Shown here piece after piece: positions 40,557 to 49,379 of a stretch of 64,000 nt of DNA; positions within the stretch are counted from its first letter, which is position 1; each line of letters starts with the position of its first letter. Position numbers and translations under genes: made by a program. Origin of the DNA: Actinomycetes bacterium (GTDB lineage: Bacteria > Actinomycetota > Actinomycetes > Propionibacteriales > Nocardioidaceae); the NCBI GenBank assembly GCA_023396115.1, contig JAEWXC010000022.1:103925-167924 (forward strand), written 5' to 3'. Below the pieces are notes generated by a model that saw only the letters and a program-made list of their open reading frames with translations, was not told the DNA's origin and made no database searches.

Positions 40557-41963
40557 GTGAGCGACGCACCTGGTACGCCCCGTCCCGACGAGGACCCGGC
40601 CGGCGCCGGTCGGGAGGAGTCCGAAGCCGCTGGGGAGGCGGACCAGCACGCCGACGAGAACGCCGAGTCGGCCGAGGGGTCCCGCTGGCGGTTGGGCCGA
40701 ACCTGGCGCGAGAAGGAGCGGGTCCGCGACGAGGACGAGGAGAGCCTGGGCGACCGGCTCACCCAGCAGCTCGCCGCCCAGTGGGCGCTGATCCGCGCCG
40801 AGCGCAACGCCGAACCGGAGCCGATCCGGGGAGGTGCCACCGACTTCCGCCGGGCCCAGGTGCCCTACGGCGTCGACCTGGCCTCGGCGTGGGCGTGGCG
40901 GTTCCTGGTGATCGGTGCCGCGCTCTTCGTCATCCTGTGGCTGCTCGACTTCTTCCTGGTCGTCACCCTGCCGCTGGCGATCGCCCTGCTGCTCTCCGCG
41001 CTCGCCTCACCCGGGGTGCGGGGGCTGCGCCGGATCGGACTGCCCCGGTCGTTGTCCACTCTGGTGGTCATCCTGATCGGCCTGGCCGGGGTGGGCCTGC
41101 TGCTCACCTTCGTGGGTCAGCAGATCGCCGACGGTGCCGAGGACCTGGCCAAGCAGGTCGTCGCCGGACTGGGGGAGATCCGGGTGTGGCTGCGCGACGG
41201 GCCGCTGAACGCCTCCGACAGCCAGATCAACACCTACATCAAGGCCGTCCAGGAGACGATCACCGACTACACCAAGGACGGGGCGGTGCTCACCCAGGTG
41301 AGCGAGGTCGGCACGGCGGTCACGCACGTCTTCGCCGGGTTCTTCATCATCCTGTTCGCCACCTACTTCTTCCTCGCCGACGGTGACCGGATCTGGTCCT
41401 GGTTCGTCCGGATCGCCCCGCGCGGCGCCCGGGAGCGGGTCGACACCTCGGGTCGGGTCGCCTGGAACTCGCTGACCCAGTTCGTCCGGGCCACCGTGAT
41501 CGTGGCGCTGGTCGACGCGATCGGGATCGCGATCGTGGCCGAGGTGCTGGGCGTGCCGTTCGTGCTCGCGATCGGCGTGCTGGTCTTCCTCGGCGCGTTC
41601 GTGCCGATGGTCGGTGCCACGGTCGCCGGCGGTGTCGCGGTGCTGGTGGCCCTGGTCGACCAGGGTCCGATCACCGCCCTGCTGATGCTCGGCGGCGTGA
41701 TCCTGGTCCAGCAGGTCGAGGGACACGTGCTGCAGCCGTTCCTGATGGGCCGCTTCGTCTCGGTGCACCCGCTGGGCGTGATCGTGGCGATCGCGCTGGG
41801 CGTGGTGGTGGCCGGCGTCCCGGGCGCGCTGATCGCGGTGCCGCTGGCGGCCGTGGTCAACGCGGTGGTGCTGCACCTGGCCAACACCGACGACGCCGCC
41901 GACGACCCCGCGGTCGAGCTGGGCGTCGGGGCCGACCCGCACCCGGGCGGGACCCCGGCGTGA
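40557..41963 (+). CDS. AI-2E-family (PerM) transporter
   Basis: 468 residues. An approximately 115-residue charged cytosolic N-terminus (acidic, with REKERVRDEDEESLGDRL) precedes eight hydrophobic helices arranged in the PerM pattern: an early pair (LFVILWLLDFFLVVTLPLAIALL), a central soluble segment with IADGAEDLAKQV, and a late cluster containing GAFVPMVGATVAGGVAVLVAL. Family members include AI-2 exporters and sodium/proton antiporters; substrate is undetermined. GTG start 6 nt after TAGCCT; stop overlaps the ilvA start. Confidence 0.87.
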   Translation: MSDAPGTPRPDEDPAGAGREESEAAGEADQHADENAESAEGSRWRLGRTWREKERVRDEDEESLGDRLTQQLAAQWALIRAERNAEPEPIRGGATDFRRAQVPYGVDLASAWAWRFLVIGAALFVILWLLDFFLVVTLPLAIALLLSALASPGVRGLRRIGLPRSLSTLVVILIGLAGVGLLLTFVGQQIADGAEDLAKQVVAGLGEIRVWLRDGPLNASDSQINTYIKAVQETITDYTKDGAVLTQVSEVGTAVTHVFAGFFIILFATYFFLADGDRIWSWFVRIAPRGARERVDTSGRVAWNSLTQFVRATVIVALVDAIGIAIVAEVLGVPFVLAIGVLVFLGAFVPMVGATVAGGVAVLVALVDQGPITALLMLGGVILVQQVEGHVLQPFLMGRFVSVHPLGVIVAIALGVVVAGVPGALIAVPLAAVVNAVVLHLANTDDAADDPAVELGVGADPHPGGTPA

Positions 41964-43171
41964 GCAGCCTGACGGAGTGGTCGAGCCGGATCGCGGCGGC
42001 CGACGAACTGCTCACCGGGGTGGTGGTGCGCACCCCGATGGAGGAGTCACGCTGGCTCTCGGCGCTGGCCGGGGGACCGGTGCACCTCAAGTGTGAGAAC
42101 CTGCAGCGCACCGGGTCGTTCAAGTCCCGCGGCGCCTACGTGCGGATCGCCGGGCTCAGCGAGGAGCAGCGCGCCCGCGGCGTCGTGGCGGCCTCGGCCG
42201 GCAACCACGCCCAGGGGGTGGCGCTGGCCGCGCAGCTGCTCGGCACCCGGGCCACCGTCTTCATGCCGGAGGGGGCGCCGATCCCCAAGGAGAAGGCCAC
42301 CCGCGGTTACGGCGCCGAGGTGGTCTTCCACGGCCAGTACCTGGAGGACTGCCTGGCGGCGGCCCGTGAGTTCGCCGACCGCACCGGGGCGGTGCTGATC
42401 CACCCGTTCGACCACGTCGACGTGGTCGCGGGTCAGGGCACCGCGGGGCTGGAGATCATCGACCAGGTTCCCGACGCCGCCACCGTGCTGGTGCCCTGCG
42501 GCGGGGGTGGTCTGCTGGCCGGGATCGCGCTCGCGGTCAAGGCGGCCCGCCCCGACGTCCGGGTGGTCGGGGTCCAGGCTGAGGGAGCCGCGGCGTTCCC
42601 CGGTTCGCTGGCGGCCGGGCACCCGGTGGCCCTGGGCTCGATGAGCACGATGGCCGACGGGATCGCGGTGGGGCTGCCCGGCGCGGTCACCTTCGCCGAG
42701 GTCGCCGAGCACGTCGACGAGATCGTCACCGTCTCGGAGGAGTCGTTGAGCCGGGCCCTGCTGGGGCTGGTGGAACGGGCCAAGGTGGTGGTCGAGCCGG
42801 CCGGCGCCGCGGCGGTGGCGGCGGTCCTGGACGCCCCCGACCGCTGGGAGACGCCCCTGGTGGCGGTGCTCTCCGGCGGCAACATCGACCCGGTCCTGCT
42901 GAGCCGGGTGATCCGGCACGGCATGGCGGCCGGTGGGCGCTACCTGGCGCTGCGGGTGGTCGTCGGGGACGCGCCCGGGGGGCTGGCCGGGCTGCTGGCC
43001 GAGGTCGGCAGCGCCGGAGCGAACGTGCTCGAGGTCGCCCACGAACGCATCTCCCCGAGCCTCCGGCTGGACGAGGTGGAAGTCCTCCTCCAGCTGGAGA
43101 CCCGGGGAGAGCCTCACGCTGTGTCGGTGCTGGAGCGGCTGCGGGACGCCGGGTACCGGGTCACCGCCTGA
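41960..43171 (+). CDS. ilvA: threonine ammonia-lyase
   Basis: Deaminates threonine to 2-oxobutyrate, feeding isoleucine synthesis or catabolism. 403 residues: fold-type II PLP domain with lysine K55 in TGSFKSRGAY, AGNHAQG (about 73-79) and the tetraglycine loop PCGGGGLLAG (about 174-183); one C-terminal ACT domain (about 330-403) as in short, biodegradative-like enzymes, so it is the one-ACT form. GTG start overlaps the permease stop. With metB (which can also yield 2-oxobutyrate) it may share a substrate pool; this is inference. It converges on greA. Confidence 0.9.
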   Translation: MSSLTEWSSRIAAADELLTGVVVRTPMEESRWLSALAGGPVHLKCENLQRTGSFKSRGAYVRIAGLSEEQRARGVVAASAGNHAQGVALAAQLLGTRATVFMPEGAPIPKEKATRGYGAEVVFHGQYLEDCLAAAREFADRTGAVLIHPFDHVDVVAGQGTAGLEIIDQVPDAATVLVPCGGGGLLAGIALAVKAARPDVRVVGVQAEGAAAFPGSLAAGHPVALGSMSTMADGIAVGLPGAVTFAEVAEHVDEIVTVSEESLSRALLGLVERAKVVVEPAGAAAVAAVLDAPDRWETPLVAVLSGGNIDPVLLSRVIRHGMAAGGRYLALRVVVGDAPGGLAGLLAEVGSAGANVLEVAHERISPSLRLDEVEVLLQLETRGEPHAVSVLERLRDAGYRVTA

Positions 43172-43185
43172 CCGCTCGCAGGGCC

Positions 43186-43677
43186 TCAGCCCTGGTAGGG
43201 CACGGCGTCGACGATGACGACGCTGAACTCCTTGCCGTTGGGCGCGGTGTAGCTGACGGTCTCACCCTTGCTGCGGCCGTTGATGGCGGCACCGAGCGCT
43301 GACTGGGGGGAGTAGACGACCAGGTCGTCGGTCTCCATCTCCTTGGCGCCGAGCAGGAAGGTCTCCTTCTCGTCGTCACCCACGAACTGGTAGGTGACCA
43401 GCATGCCGGGCTCGACGACGCCGTCGTCGGCGGGCGTCTCGCCCACCTGGGCGCGACGCAGCTTCTCCTTGAGCGCGGCGACCTTGCCCTCGAGCTTGCC
43501 GAGCTCCTCGCGGGCGGCGTGGTACCCGGCGTTCTCCTTGAGGTCGCCCTCCTCACGCGCCTCCGCGAGCTGGGCCTTGATCTCCTCGCGCTTGGGACCG
43601 TCCAGCTCGGCCAGCTCGGCCTGGAGCTTGTCGTACCCCTCCTGGGTGAGCCAGATGGTGTCCTGCTGCATGGTCAT
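43186..43677 (-). CDS. greA: transcription elongation factor GreA
   Basis: Stimulates RNA polymerase to cleave backtracked transcripts. 163 residues: N-terminal coiled coil (about 12-78, with the acidic-tip residues in GDLKENAGYHAARE) and C-terminal FKBP-like domain (about 88-163, VVYSPQSALGAAINGRSKGETVSY). ATG has GAGGAG four nt upstream; a longer frame is not needed. Located between ilvA and a DUF4307 gene, mirroring greA-DUF4307-mca in mycobacteria. Confidence 0.93.
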   Translation of the reverse strand: MTMQQDTIWLTQEGYDKLQAELAELDGPKREEIKAQLAEAREEGDLKENAGYHAAREELGKLEGKVAALKEKLRRAQVGETPADDGVVEPGMLVTYQFVGDDEKETFLLGAKEMETDDLVVYSPQSALGAAINGRSKGETVSYTAPNGKEFSVVIVDAVPYQG

Positions 43678-43797
43678 GTCACTCCTCGGACAAAAGACAA
43701 GTCCCGCCGGGCGTTCCGTGCGTGCCCGCGGGACGATGTGATCCACCACCATACCTTGCAGCAGGTGGCGTGGACCACGTCGAGGAGTTTGCGCAGG

Positions 43798-44211
43798 TCA
43801 GCGGGGGCGCTCCTGGTCGGGCGTGGTGCAGCCGACCTTGTCGACGGTGGTGGCGCGGCGCTCGGTGCGCAGGGTCACGTCGTTGCGACCGGGCACCGCC
43901 TTGAACGACAGCGTGCCGACCCCGGCGCCGTCGACCGCTGCCGCCTGGACCACGCAGGTCACGTCGGCGCCGGCCTCCATGTCCACCACCAGCGAGGCGG
44001 TGGCGGTGTGGTCGTCGACGACCTCGAAGGCCACCAGTTCGGAGGAGGCGTCCGGGGTGGAGTGCACGAACGCGACCCAGCCCAGCCAGGTCAGGGCGCC
44101 CACGGCCAGGACGCCGATCACCGCGACCAGGGCCCGCCGGCGGGCGGGGGAGGGGGCGCCGTACCGGGCCGCCATCATCTCGTCGTGGTCGGGCCTCGGG
44201 GGTGTCTCCAT
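43798..44211 (-). CDS. DUF4307 membrane protein
   Basis: 137 residues with a conserved short N-terminal motif (ARYG), one transmembrane helix (about 29-48) and an extracytoplasmic domain of about 85 residues with two cysteines (DVTCVVQ and KVGCTTP). DUF4307 is uncharacterised and, as here, is the divergent neighbour of mca in actinobacteria. ATG start 6 nt after TAGGCT, with the mca start only 29 bp away on the other strand. Confidence 0.87.
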   Translation of the reverse strand: METPPRPDHDEMMAARYGAPSPARRRALVAVIGVLAVGALTWLGWVAFVHSTPDASSELVAFEVVDDHTATASLVVDMEAGADVTCVVQAAAVDGAGVGTLSFKAVPGRNDVTLRTERRATTVDKVGCTTPDQERPR

Positions 44212-44217
44212 GCCCTC

Positions 44218-44234
44218 AGCCTAGAAACTAGACT
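44218..44234. promoter_or_regulatory. back-to-back -10 boxes of DUF4307 and mca
   Basis: Minus strand TAGGCT (44223-44218) and plus strand TAGACT (44229-44234) are 5 bp apart, each 6 nt before its start codon. Both transcripts would be leaderless and their -35 regions must lie inside each other's start region. Confidence 0.65.
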
Positions 44235-44240
44235 CGCAGC

Positions 44241-45122
44241 ATGTCGCAGCACCCCCGCGCCGGACTCCGGCTGATGCACGTGCACGCCCACCCCGACGAC
44301 GAGTCCTCGAAGGGTGCCGCGAGCACCGCCCGGTACGTGGCCGAGGGCGTCGACGTCCACGTGGTCACCTGCACCGGCGGGGAGCGCGGCTCGATCCTCA
44401 ACCCGAAGATGGACCGCCCCGACATCGCCGAGAACATCACCGAGGTCCGCCGCCAGGAGATGGAGCGGGCCCGCGACATCCTGGGCGTGCGCCAGGACTG
44501 GCTGGGTTTCGTCGACTCCGGTTGGCCCGACGGCGACCCGAAGCCGCCGCTGCCCGAGGGCTGCTTCGCGCTGGTGCCGCTGGAGGAGTCCACGGCCCGG
44601 TTGGTGGCCCTGATCCGCTCGTTCCGCCCGCACGTGGTCACCACCTACGACGAGCGGGGCGGCTACCCGCACCCCGACCACATCCGGTGCCACGAGGTGA
44701 GCGTCGCGGCGTTCGAGGCAGCCGCGGATCCCGAGCGGTACCCCGAGGCGGGCGAACCGTGGCAGGCGGCCAAGCTCTACTACCACCACGGGTTCAACCG
44801 GCCCCGCACCCAGGCGATCCACGACGCGATGCTGGCCCACGGCCTGGAGTCGCCCTACGCCGAACGGCTCGAGCACTGGAAGCCCGAACCCGAGTGGGAC
44901 GCCCGGATCACCACCAGGGTGCCGTGCGGGGAGTACTTCGGGGTGCGCGACCAGGCCCTGCTGGCCCACGCCACCCAGATCGACCCGGACGGCCCCTGGT
45001 TCGCGGTGCCGCGGGAGATCCAGGAGAAGACCTGGCCGACCGAGGACTTCGAGCTGGTGACCAGCCACGTGGAGACCACGCTGCCCGAGGACGACCTGTT
45101 CGCCGGGATCGTCGCGGACTGA
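44241..45122 (+). CDS. mca: mycothiol S-conjugate amidase
   Basis: Zinc hydrolase that cleaves mycothiol conjugates to a mercapturic acid and glucosaminyl inositol for detoxification. 293 residues with zinc motif AHPDDE (16-21) and the second histidine in YPHPDHIRCHE (about 140-150); EYFGVRDQALLAHATQID near the C-terminus distinguishes Mca from MshB-like paralogues. Its presence marks a mycothiol-producing actinobacterium. ATG 6 nt after TAGACT. Confidence 0.92.
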   Translation: MSQHPRAGLRLMHVHAHPDDESSKGAASTARYVAEGVDVHVVTCTGGERGSILNPKMDRPDIAENITEVRRQEMERARDILGVRQDWLGFVDSGWPDGDPKPPLPEGCFALVPLEESTARLVALIRSFRPHVVTTYDERGGYPHPDHIRCHEVSVAAFEAAADPERYPEAGEPWQAAKLYYHHGFNRPRTQAIHDAMLAHGLESPYAERLEHWKPEPEWDARITTRVPCGEYFGVRDQALLAHATQIDPDGPWFAVPREIQEKTWPTEDFELVTSHVETTLPEDDLFAGIVAD

Positions 45123-45190
45123 GCAGGGCTGAGCGGGGCTGGTGCCTGACCGCTGACCCGGTCCGCCCACCGACCTGAGAGAATGCACCC

Positions 45191-45430
45191 ATGCTCGACG
45201 TACTCGTGGTCTCTGCCCTCCAGATCCTGGCCGAGGACCCGACCCCCAAGCCGGAGGACGTGAAGGCCGGCTGGACCGGTTTCGCGCTGTTCCTGGGCCT
45301 GATCGCTGTCGTGGTGGTGCTGTGCATCTCCTTCATGAAGCAGATGCGCAAGACCCGCGCGGCCCAGCAGGCCGGCGTCTTCGAGGAGCGTCACCCGGGG
45401 ACCGACGAGCAGTCCATCGACCCGTCCTGA
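45191..45430 (+). CDS. small single-pass membrane protein
   Basis: 79 residues with one strong transmembrane helix (about 29-49, TGFALFLGLIAVVVVLCISF), a charged juxtamembrane KQMRKTRAAQQ and an acidic tail. A short hydrophobic protein directly downstream of mca matches the arrangement in M. tuberculosis (Rv1083). ATG start; GAGAAT eight nt upstream may be its -10. Function unknown. Confidence 0.75.
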   Translation: MLDVLVVSALQILAEDPTPKPEDVKAGWTGFALFLGLIAVVVVLCISFMKQMRKTRAAQQAGVFEERHPGTDEQSIDPS

Positions 45431-45509
45431 CCTGACCGGGTTCCACCGGCCCGGACCGTGGCGGGCTGACCCATCGGGTCCGCCGGATCACGCCGTGGTC
45501 ACCCCGGGA

Positions 45510-46118
45510 TCAGTCCGGGGTCGGTCCCTGCAGCGCCGACTCGATCTCGGCCAGGTCCGGGTCGCGCAGTCCCACGCTGTCGTGGCGCCAGAACACCTCG
45601 GGGTAGACCAGCGTGCCGTGCAGCCCGGCTGCCGACTCGCCCAGCGCCAGCACCTGGAACGCCGGTCCCGGGACCCGCAGCGACGGCCGGCGGTGTCCGG
45701 CCTCCTCGCCGGCGGTGAAGCCGAAGCGGGCGTAGTAGTCCGGGGATCCCTCCAGGAAGACCAGCGGGTGGGTCCCCTCGGCGCGCAACCGGTCCAGCGA
45801 CCAGCGCACCAGGGCGTCACCGACACCGCGCCCTTGCTCGTCCGGTGCCACCGCCAGCGGGCTCAGCACCAGCACCTCCACCAGCCGCTCCCGGGTGTCC
45901 AGCCAGGCCCGGGTGTGCGCCACGTGACCCACCACCCGGTCCCCGCGGCGGGCGACGTGGGACAGTCCGCGCCACATCGGGTCGGCGCGCATCGCGTCCA
46001 GCAGTTCGGGGACGGCCTCGCCGCCGAAGGCGTCGCGGACGACCTCGCGGACCCGGGCGACCTCGTCGGGTCGTTCGGGGCCGAACGTCAGGGCGGTGTC
46101 CGCGGGCACCCGGCTCAC
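45510..46118 (-). CDS. GNAT-family N-acetyltransferase (YhbS-like)
   Basis: 202 residues; GNAT core with LSPLAVAPDEQGRGVGDALVRW (about 84-105) and PLVFLEGSPDYYARFGF (about 118-134), the usual signature of the YhbS/predicted N-acetyltransferase group. A C-terminal region of about 60 residues forms the second half of the fold. GTG start overlaps the stop of the hemolysin III gene (GTGA), so the two are coupled. Substrate unknown. Confidence 0.82.
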   Translation of the reverse strand: MSRVPADTALTFGPERPDEVARVREVVRDAFGGEAVPELLDAMRADPMWRGLSHVARRGDRVVGHVAHTRAWLDTRERLVEVLVLSPLAVAPDEQGRGVGDALVRWSLDRLRAEGTHPLVFLEGSPDYYARFGFTAGEEAGHRRPSLRVPGPAFQVLALGESAAGLHGTLVYPEVFWRHDSVGLRDPDLAEIESALQGPTPD

Positions 46119-46855
46119 CGCAGCGAGTAGGTGGCCAGCGAGATGCCCACGTAGTGGGCGGTGAAGGCGAGCACCGTGAACGAGTGGAAGACCTCGTGGA
46201 AGCCGAAGGTGCGCGGCCACGGGTTGGGCCGCTTGAGGCCGTAGACGACCCCGCCGAGCGTGTAGAGCACGCCACCGACCGCGACCAGGACCAGAGTCGC
46301 GATCCCGATGCCCAGCCCGACCTTGTCGACCCCGGCGGCGAAGTCGTCGATGAACGGCACCGCGGCCCAGCCCAGGGCGATGTAGATCGGGGTGTAGAGC
46401 CAGCGGGGCGCGTCGGTCCAGAAGATCCGGAACGCCACGCCGGCCACCGCGCCGCCCCAGACGATGGAGAGCATCCAGACCCGGTCGGCGCCCTCCAGCA
46501 TGATCAGCGAGAACGGTGTGTAGGAGCCCGCGATCAGCAGGAAGATGTTGGAGTGGTCGAAGCGCCGCAGGAACGCCCAGGTGCGCGGCGACCAGGTGCC
46601 GCGGTGGTAGATCGCCGACACGCCGAACAGGACCAGCGCCGAGACGGTGAAGACCGTCGAGCCGATCCGGGTGGTCGTGGTGGGCGAGAGCGCGATCAGC
46701 ACGATGCCGGCCGCCAGGACCATCGGGACCGAGCCGAGGTGCAGCCAGCCGCGCAGGCGGGGCTTGAGTTCCTCGATCCGGTGCTCGACGGCGTCCTTGA
46801 CCTCGTCGAAGCTCTCGCGGACCGAGTCCACGCGGTGCCGTACGGAGTCGTTCAT
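46115..46855 (-). CDS. hemolysin III / YqfA-family (PAQR) membrane protein
   Basis: 246 residues with seven hydrophobic helices following a 40-residue cytosolic N-terminus. PAQR signatures include SAIYHRGTWSPR (HR motif, about 83), RRFDHSNIFLLIAGSYTPF (about 98-116), and FGFHEVFHSFTVLAFTAHY (the last zinc-type histidines). The family has mixed claims (hemolysin, membrane-lipid or fluidity sensing); the toxin name is historical. ATG 7 nt after TAAGTT. Divergent from uppS, as for Rv1085c and Rv1086. Confidence 0.88.
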   Translation of the reverse strand: MNDSVRHRVDSVRESFDEVKDAVEHRIEELKPRLRGWLHLGSVPMVLAAGIVLIALSPTTTTRIGSTVFTVSALVLFGVSAIYHRGTWSPRTWAFLRRFDHSNIFLLIAGSYTPFSLIMLEGADRVWMLSIVWGGAVAGVAFRIFWTDAPRWLYTPIYIALGWAAVPFIDDFAAGVDKVGLGIGIATLVLVAVGGVLYTLGGVVYGLKRPNPWPRTFGFHEVFHSFTVLAFTAHYVGISLATYSLR

Positions 46856-46930
46856 GCCCCACAACTTACGCGCCCGTAGGTTGCGGGCCAACCGAACGTG
46901 ACGAAACACCTGCCTCGGTACGATCATCGG

Positions 46931-47710
46931 GTGGTGAAGTGGAAGGACGCGGTCCGTCGGGTGGTCTACCCGGCTTACGAGGCCAGGATGCTGCGGGCAC
47001 TGCCCGCCGACCGGGTGCCGGCGCACATCGGGGTGATGCTCGACGGCAACCGGCGCTGGGCGCGGGCCGTCGGCGCCGACACCGCGCACGGCTACCGGGC
47101 CGGGGCCGACAACATCTTCGGGCTGCTCGGCTGGTGCGAGGAGGTCGGCGTCAAGGTCGTCACCCTGTGGCTGCTGTCCAACGACAACATCGCCAACCGT
47201 CCGCCCGACCAGCTCGCCGGGCTGCTGGGCATCATCTCCGGCGCGGTCGAGGCGCTGGCCGCCGAGGGACGCTGGCGGATCCACCCGGTAGGGGCCCTGG
47301 ACCTGCTGCCGCCGGAGACCGCCGCCCAGCTCAAGGCCGCCGAGCAGGCCACCCGCGACATCGACGGGATCCTGGTCAACGTGGCCATCGGCTACGGGGG
47401 TCGGCTGGAGATCGCCGAGGCCGTGCGCAGCCTGCTCGCCGAGGCCTCCGAGGCCGGTACCTCGCTCGAGGAGCTCGCCGCGACCCTGGACGTGGAGGAC
47501 ATCGGCCGTCACCTCTACACCAAGGGACAGCCCGACCCCGACCTGGTGATCCGCACCTCCGGCGAGCAGCGCCTGGGCGGCTTCCTGCTGTGGCAGTCGG
47601 CCAACTCGGAGTTCTACTTCTGCGAGGCCCTGTGGCCCGACTTCCGTCGGGTCGACTTCCTGCGCGCGATCCGGGCCTACACCCAGCGCGAACGCCGCTT
47701 CGGCGGCTGA
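46931..47710 (+). CDS. uppS: cis-prenyl (isoprenyl) transferase
   Basis: Makes a Z-polyprenyl diphosphate; the mycobacterial counterpart Rv1086 makes Z,E-farnesyl diphosphate. About 259 residues with the signature LDGNRRWAR (about 38), the GYRAGADNIFGLLGWCEE helix, NVAIGYGGRLEIAEA (about 155), RTSGEQRLGGFLLWQSANSE (about 210-229) and FCEALWPDFRR. GTG start taken 6 nt after TACGAT; a GTG 11 codons upstream lies before that box, and the next GTG is one codon in. Product chain length cannot be read. Confidence 0.88.
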   Translation: MVKWKDAVRRVVYPAYEARMLRALPADRVPAHIGVMLDGNRRWARAVGADTAHGYRAGADNIFGLLGWCEEVGVKVVTLWLLSNDNIANRPPDQLAGLLGIISGAVEALAAEGRWRIHPVGALDLLPPETAAQLKAAEQATRDIDGILVNVAIGYGGRLEIAEAVRSLLAEASEAGTSLEELAATLDVEDIGRHLYTKGQPDPDLVIRTSGEQRLGGFLLWQSANSEFYFCEALWPDFRRVDFLRAIRAYTQRERRFGG

Positions 47711-47761
47711 CGGCGCGCGCGACGGCTTCGCGGAACGCGACGGGGCGCCGCGCCGCCGACT

Positions 47762-48090
47762 GATGATGATCGGCCGCCCGGCACGATGCTCCTGCTGCCC
47801 GGGATCTTCTGGACCACCGGCCCGACCCCCGGCAGCCCGCACTTCGACCTCGACGACGACGGCACCTTCCGGGTGGACACCGGCTGCGGGCTGCGGTTCG
47901 CCGGGACCTGGGAGCAGGACTCGACGACCAGCGCCCTCGTGCACGTGCGCACCGCCAGCTGGCGGTGCCCTGGAGCGGAGGGCGCGCGATCGACAGGCTG
48001 CTCCCGGTGCCGGTCCGTGACCTCGCCGGCAGCACGCTGCGCGGGTCCTTCGGGAGGCGGCAGTCCCGGTTCGGACTCTCCGTGCCCTGA
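47762..48090 (+). pseudogene. decayed META-like domain, frameshifted copy of the next gene
   Basis: The first frame encodes TMLLLPGIFWT...DSGCG-like ...VDTGCGLRFAGTWE...WRC, closely matching the end of the intact neighbour (AMILLPGLFWT...GDSGCGWGFRGTWS...SRC). About 55 residues later homology continues in a different frame as IDRLLPVPVRDLAGSTLRG (neighbour ADMAALARTMPYPLDDLAGRT) and ends at TGA. The break is in a GC-rich stretch around 47972-47985. The N-terminal domains are absent, so the copy is both truncated and shifted; it could also be an error. Confidence 0.65.
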
Positions 48091-48208
48091 TCCCCGCCCG
48101 CCCCAGGTGCTCCTTCGTCGCGCGGACGCGCGAAGCCCTTCCGCACGGCTCGCGTGAACCACTAGCGTGGGCGCGGCGCCGAGGGACGGCGTGACGAGGG
48201 AGGTCGTC

Positions 48209-49039
48209 ATGGGTGGATCCACCAGGGGGGTCGTCCTCGCGGTCGTCGCCGTCGTCACCGGAGGGCTCCTGGCCACGGCCGTGGGTGCCGTCGTCGTCCA
48301 GGGCATGCGCGGGCTGTCGGCGGAGGCCTCCGGGTCCGAGGTCGTGCCCGTGGCGGCCCACGAGGTCGCTCCCCGCCCCTCGGTGGACGTCGTCGGCTCG
48401 TGGGGCCTCTCGCGCCCGAAGCGCTACAGCCCGAACGCCCGCCAGTACGGCGTGTACGTCTCCTTCGACCGCGACGGCGTGGTGCGGGCGGTCGACGGCT
48501 GCCTGGAGTACCGGGCCCGCTACACCCTCAAGGGCCGCACGCTGCGCACCCGGAAGTGGCGCGCCGTCCAGCGCGACTGCCTGGGCCGGGGCCCGGTGGC
48601 CCAGCAGCCGCTGGTCAAGACCTGGCGCGGTCGGACGACGGTGCGGGTCCGCACGGTCGAGGGCCAGCGTCGCCTCGTGGTCAAGCGTGCCGGGTCGAAG
48701 GTCACGGCCGGACGCCGGATCGGTGAGCCGGGCGCGATGATCCTGCTCCCGGGGCTCTTCTGGACGCACACCGCCCGCGCGGGCAGCCCGCTGGTCACCA
48801 CCGCCCAGGACGGGACCCTGACCGGCGACTCCGGCTGCGGGTGGGGCTTCCGCGGCACGTGGAGCGGTGCCGGCACGGCCGTGCAGGTCCAGGTCGACGC
48901 CACCACGTCGAGGTGCAGCAAGGCCGACATGGCGGCGCTGGCCCGCACGATGCCCTACCCGCTCGACGACCTGGCCGGTCGCACGATGGTGATGGGCTAC
49001 CAGCCGCGCAACAGCCGGGTCACCTTCTCCGCTCCCTGA
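48209..49039 (+). CDS. membrane-anchored protein with two META/HslJ-like domains
   Basis: 276 residues: a transmembrane helix (about 7-29, GVVLAVVAVVTGGLLATAVGAVVV), then two extracytoplasmic META-like domains, about 55-165 (VVGSWGLSR, VDGCLEYRARY, RDCLG) and about 175-276 (PGLFWTH, GDSGCGWGFRGTW, SRCSKADMAALARTM). META domains (DUF306) occur in HslJ-like secreted proteins of unclear function. ATG chosen because GGGAGG precedes it by 5 nt. An upstream decayed partial copy indicates a local duplication. Confidence 0.75.
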   Translation: MGGSTRGVVLAVVAVVTGGLLATAVGAVVVQGMRGLSAEASGSEVVPVAAHEVAPRPSVDVVGSWGLSRPKRYSPNARQYGVYVSFDRDGVVRAVDGCLEYRARYTLKGRTLRTRKWRAVQRDCLGRGPVAQQPLVKTWRGRTTVRVRTVEGQRRLVVKRAGSKVTAGRRIGEPGAMILLPGLFWTHTARAGSPLVTTAQDGTLTGDSGCGWGFRGTWSGAGTAVQVQVDATTSRCSKADMAALARTMPYPLDDLAGRTMVMGYQPRNSRVTFSAP

Positions 49040-49259
49040 TCCGGCTCGCCCTGATCCGACTGGGGCACTGATCCGGGTCCGGTCCGATCCGGGCCCGGGA
49101 GCGGCGCCCGGTGCCACGCCGGTGTCACGACTGCGTCACCGCCCGGTCGCACGACCTTCACCCCGGGTACGGGCGTGTCGCCGCCGGGAGGCCGTTCCGG
49201 GCTCCTAGATTCGTGGGTGTCGGGGGAGGGGAAGCCCACCGACACCAGGAGGCCTGATC

Positions 49260-49379
49260 GTGAGAGATCACGACCCGAGTGCAACGGCTGAGGCAGCCGG
49301 AACCGCTGCCGCACGTCGTGTGCGAGGAGGTCGGCACTCCGGCCTCAGGGGCACCTCCCGGTCCGTCGCAGTGATCTAG
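49260..49379 (+). CDS. possible 39-residue leader ORF upstream of phoH
   Basis: GTG start preceded by AGGAGG with 7-nt spacing, one of the strongest ribosome sites in the window. It encodes an Arg/Ala-rich peptide (MRDHDPSATAEAAGTAAARR...) with no known domain and ends TAG 43 bp before the phoH start. A TAGATT box about 50 bp upstream could be its promoter. It may be a real small protein or a regulatory leader; the 220 bp before it show only short GATCCG repeats and no other gene. Confidence 0.4.
   Translation: MRDHDPSATAEAAGTAAARRVRGGRHSGLRGTSRSVAVI

Noticed and set aside
37860..40649. A 929-codon minus-strand frame across metB and the GlmL gene
   Set aside because: Same mirror-frame composition; both plus-strand genes have intact family motifs.
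46115..46855. Virulence hemolysin
   Set aside because: The hemolysin III name is historical; the sequence is an ordinary PAQR-type seven-helix membrane protein.
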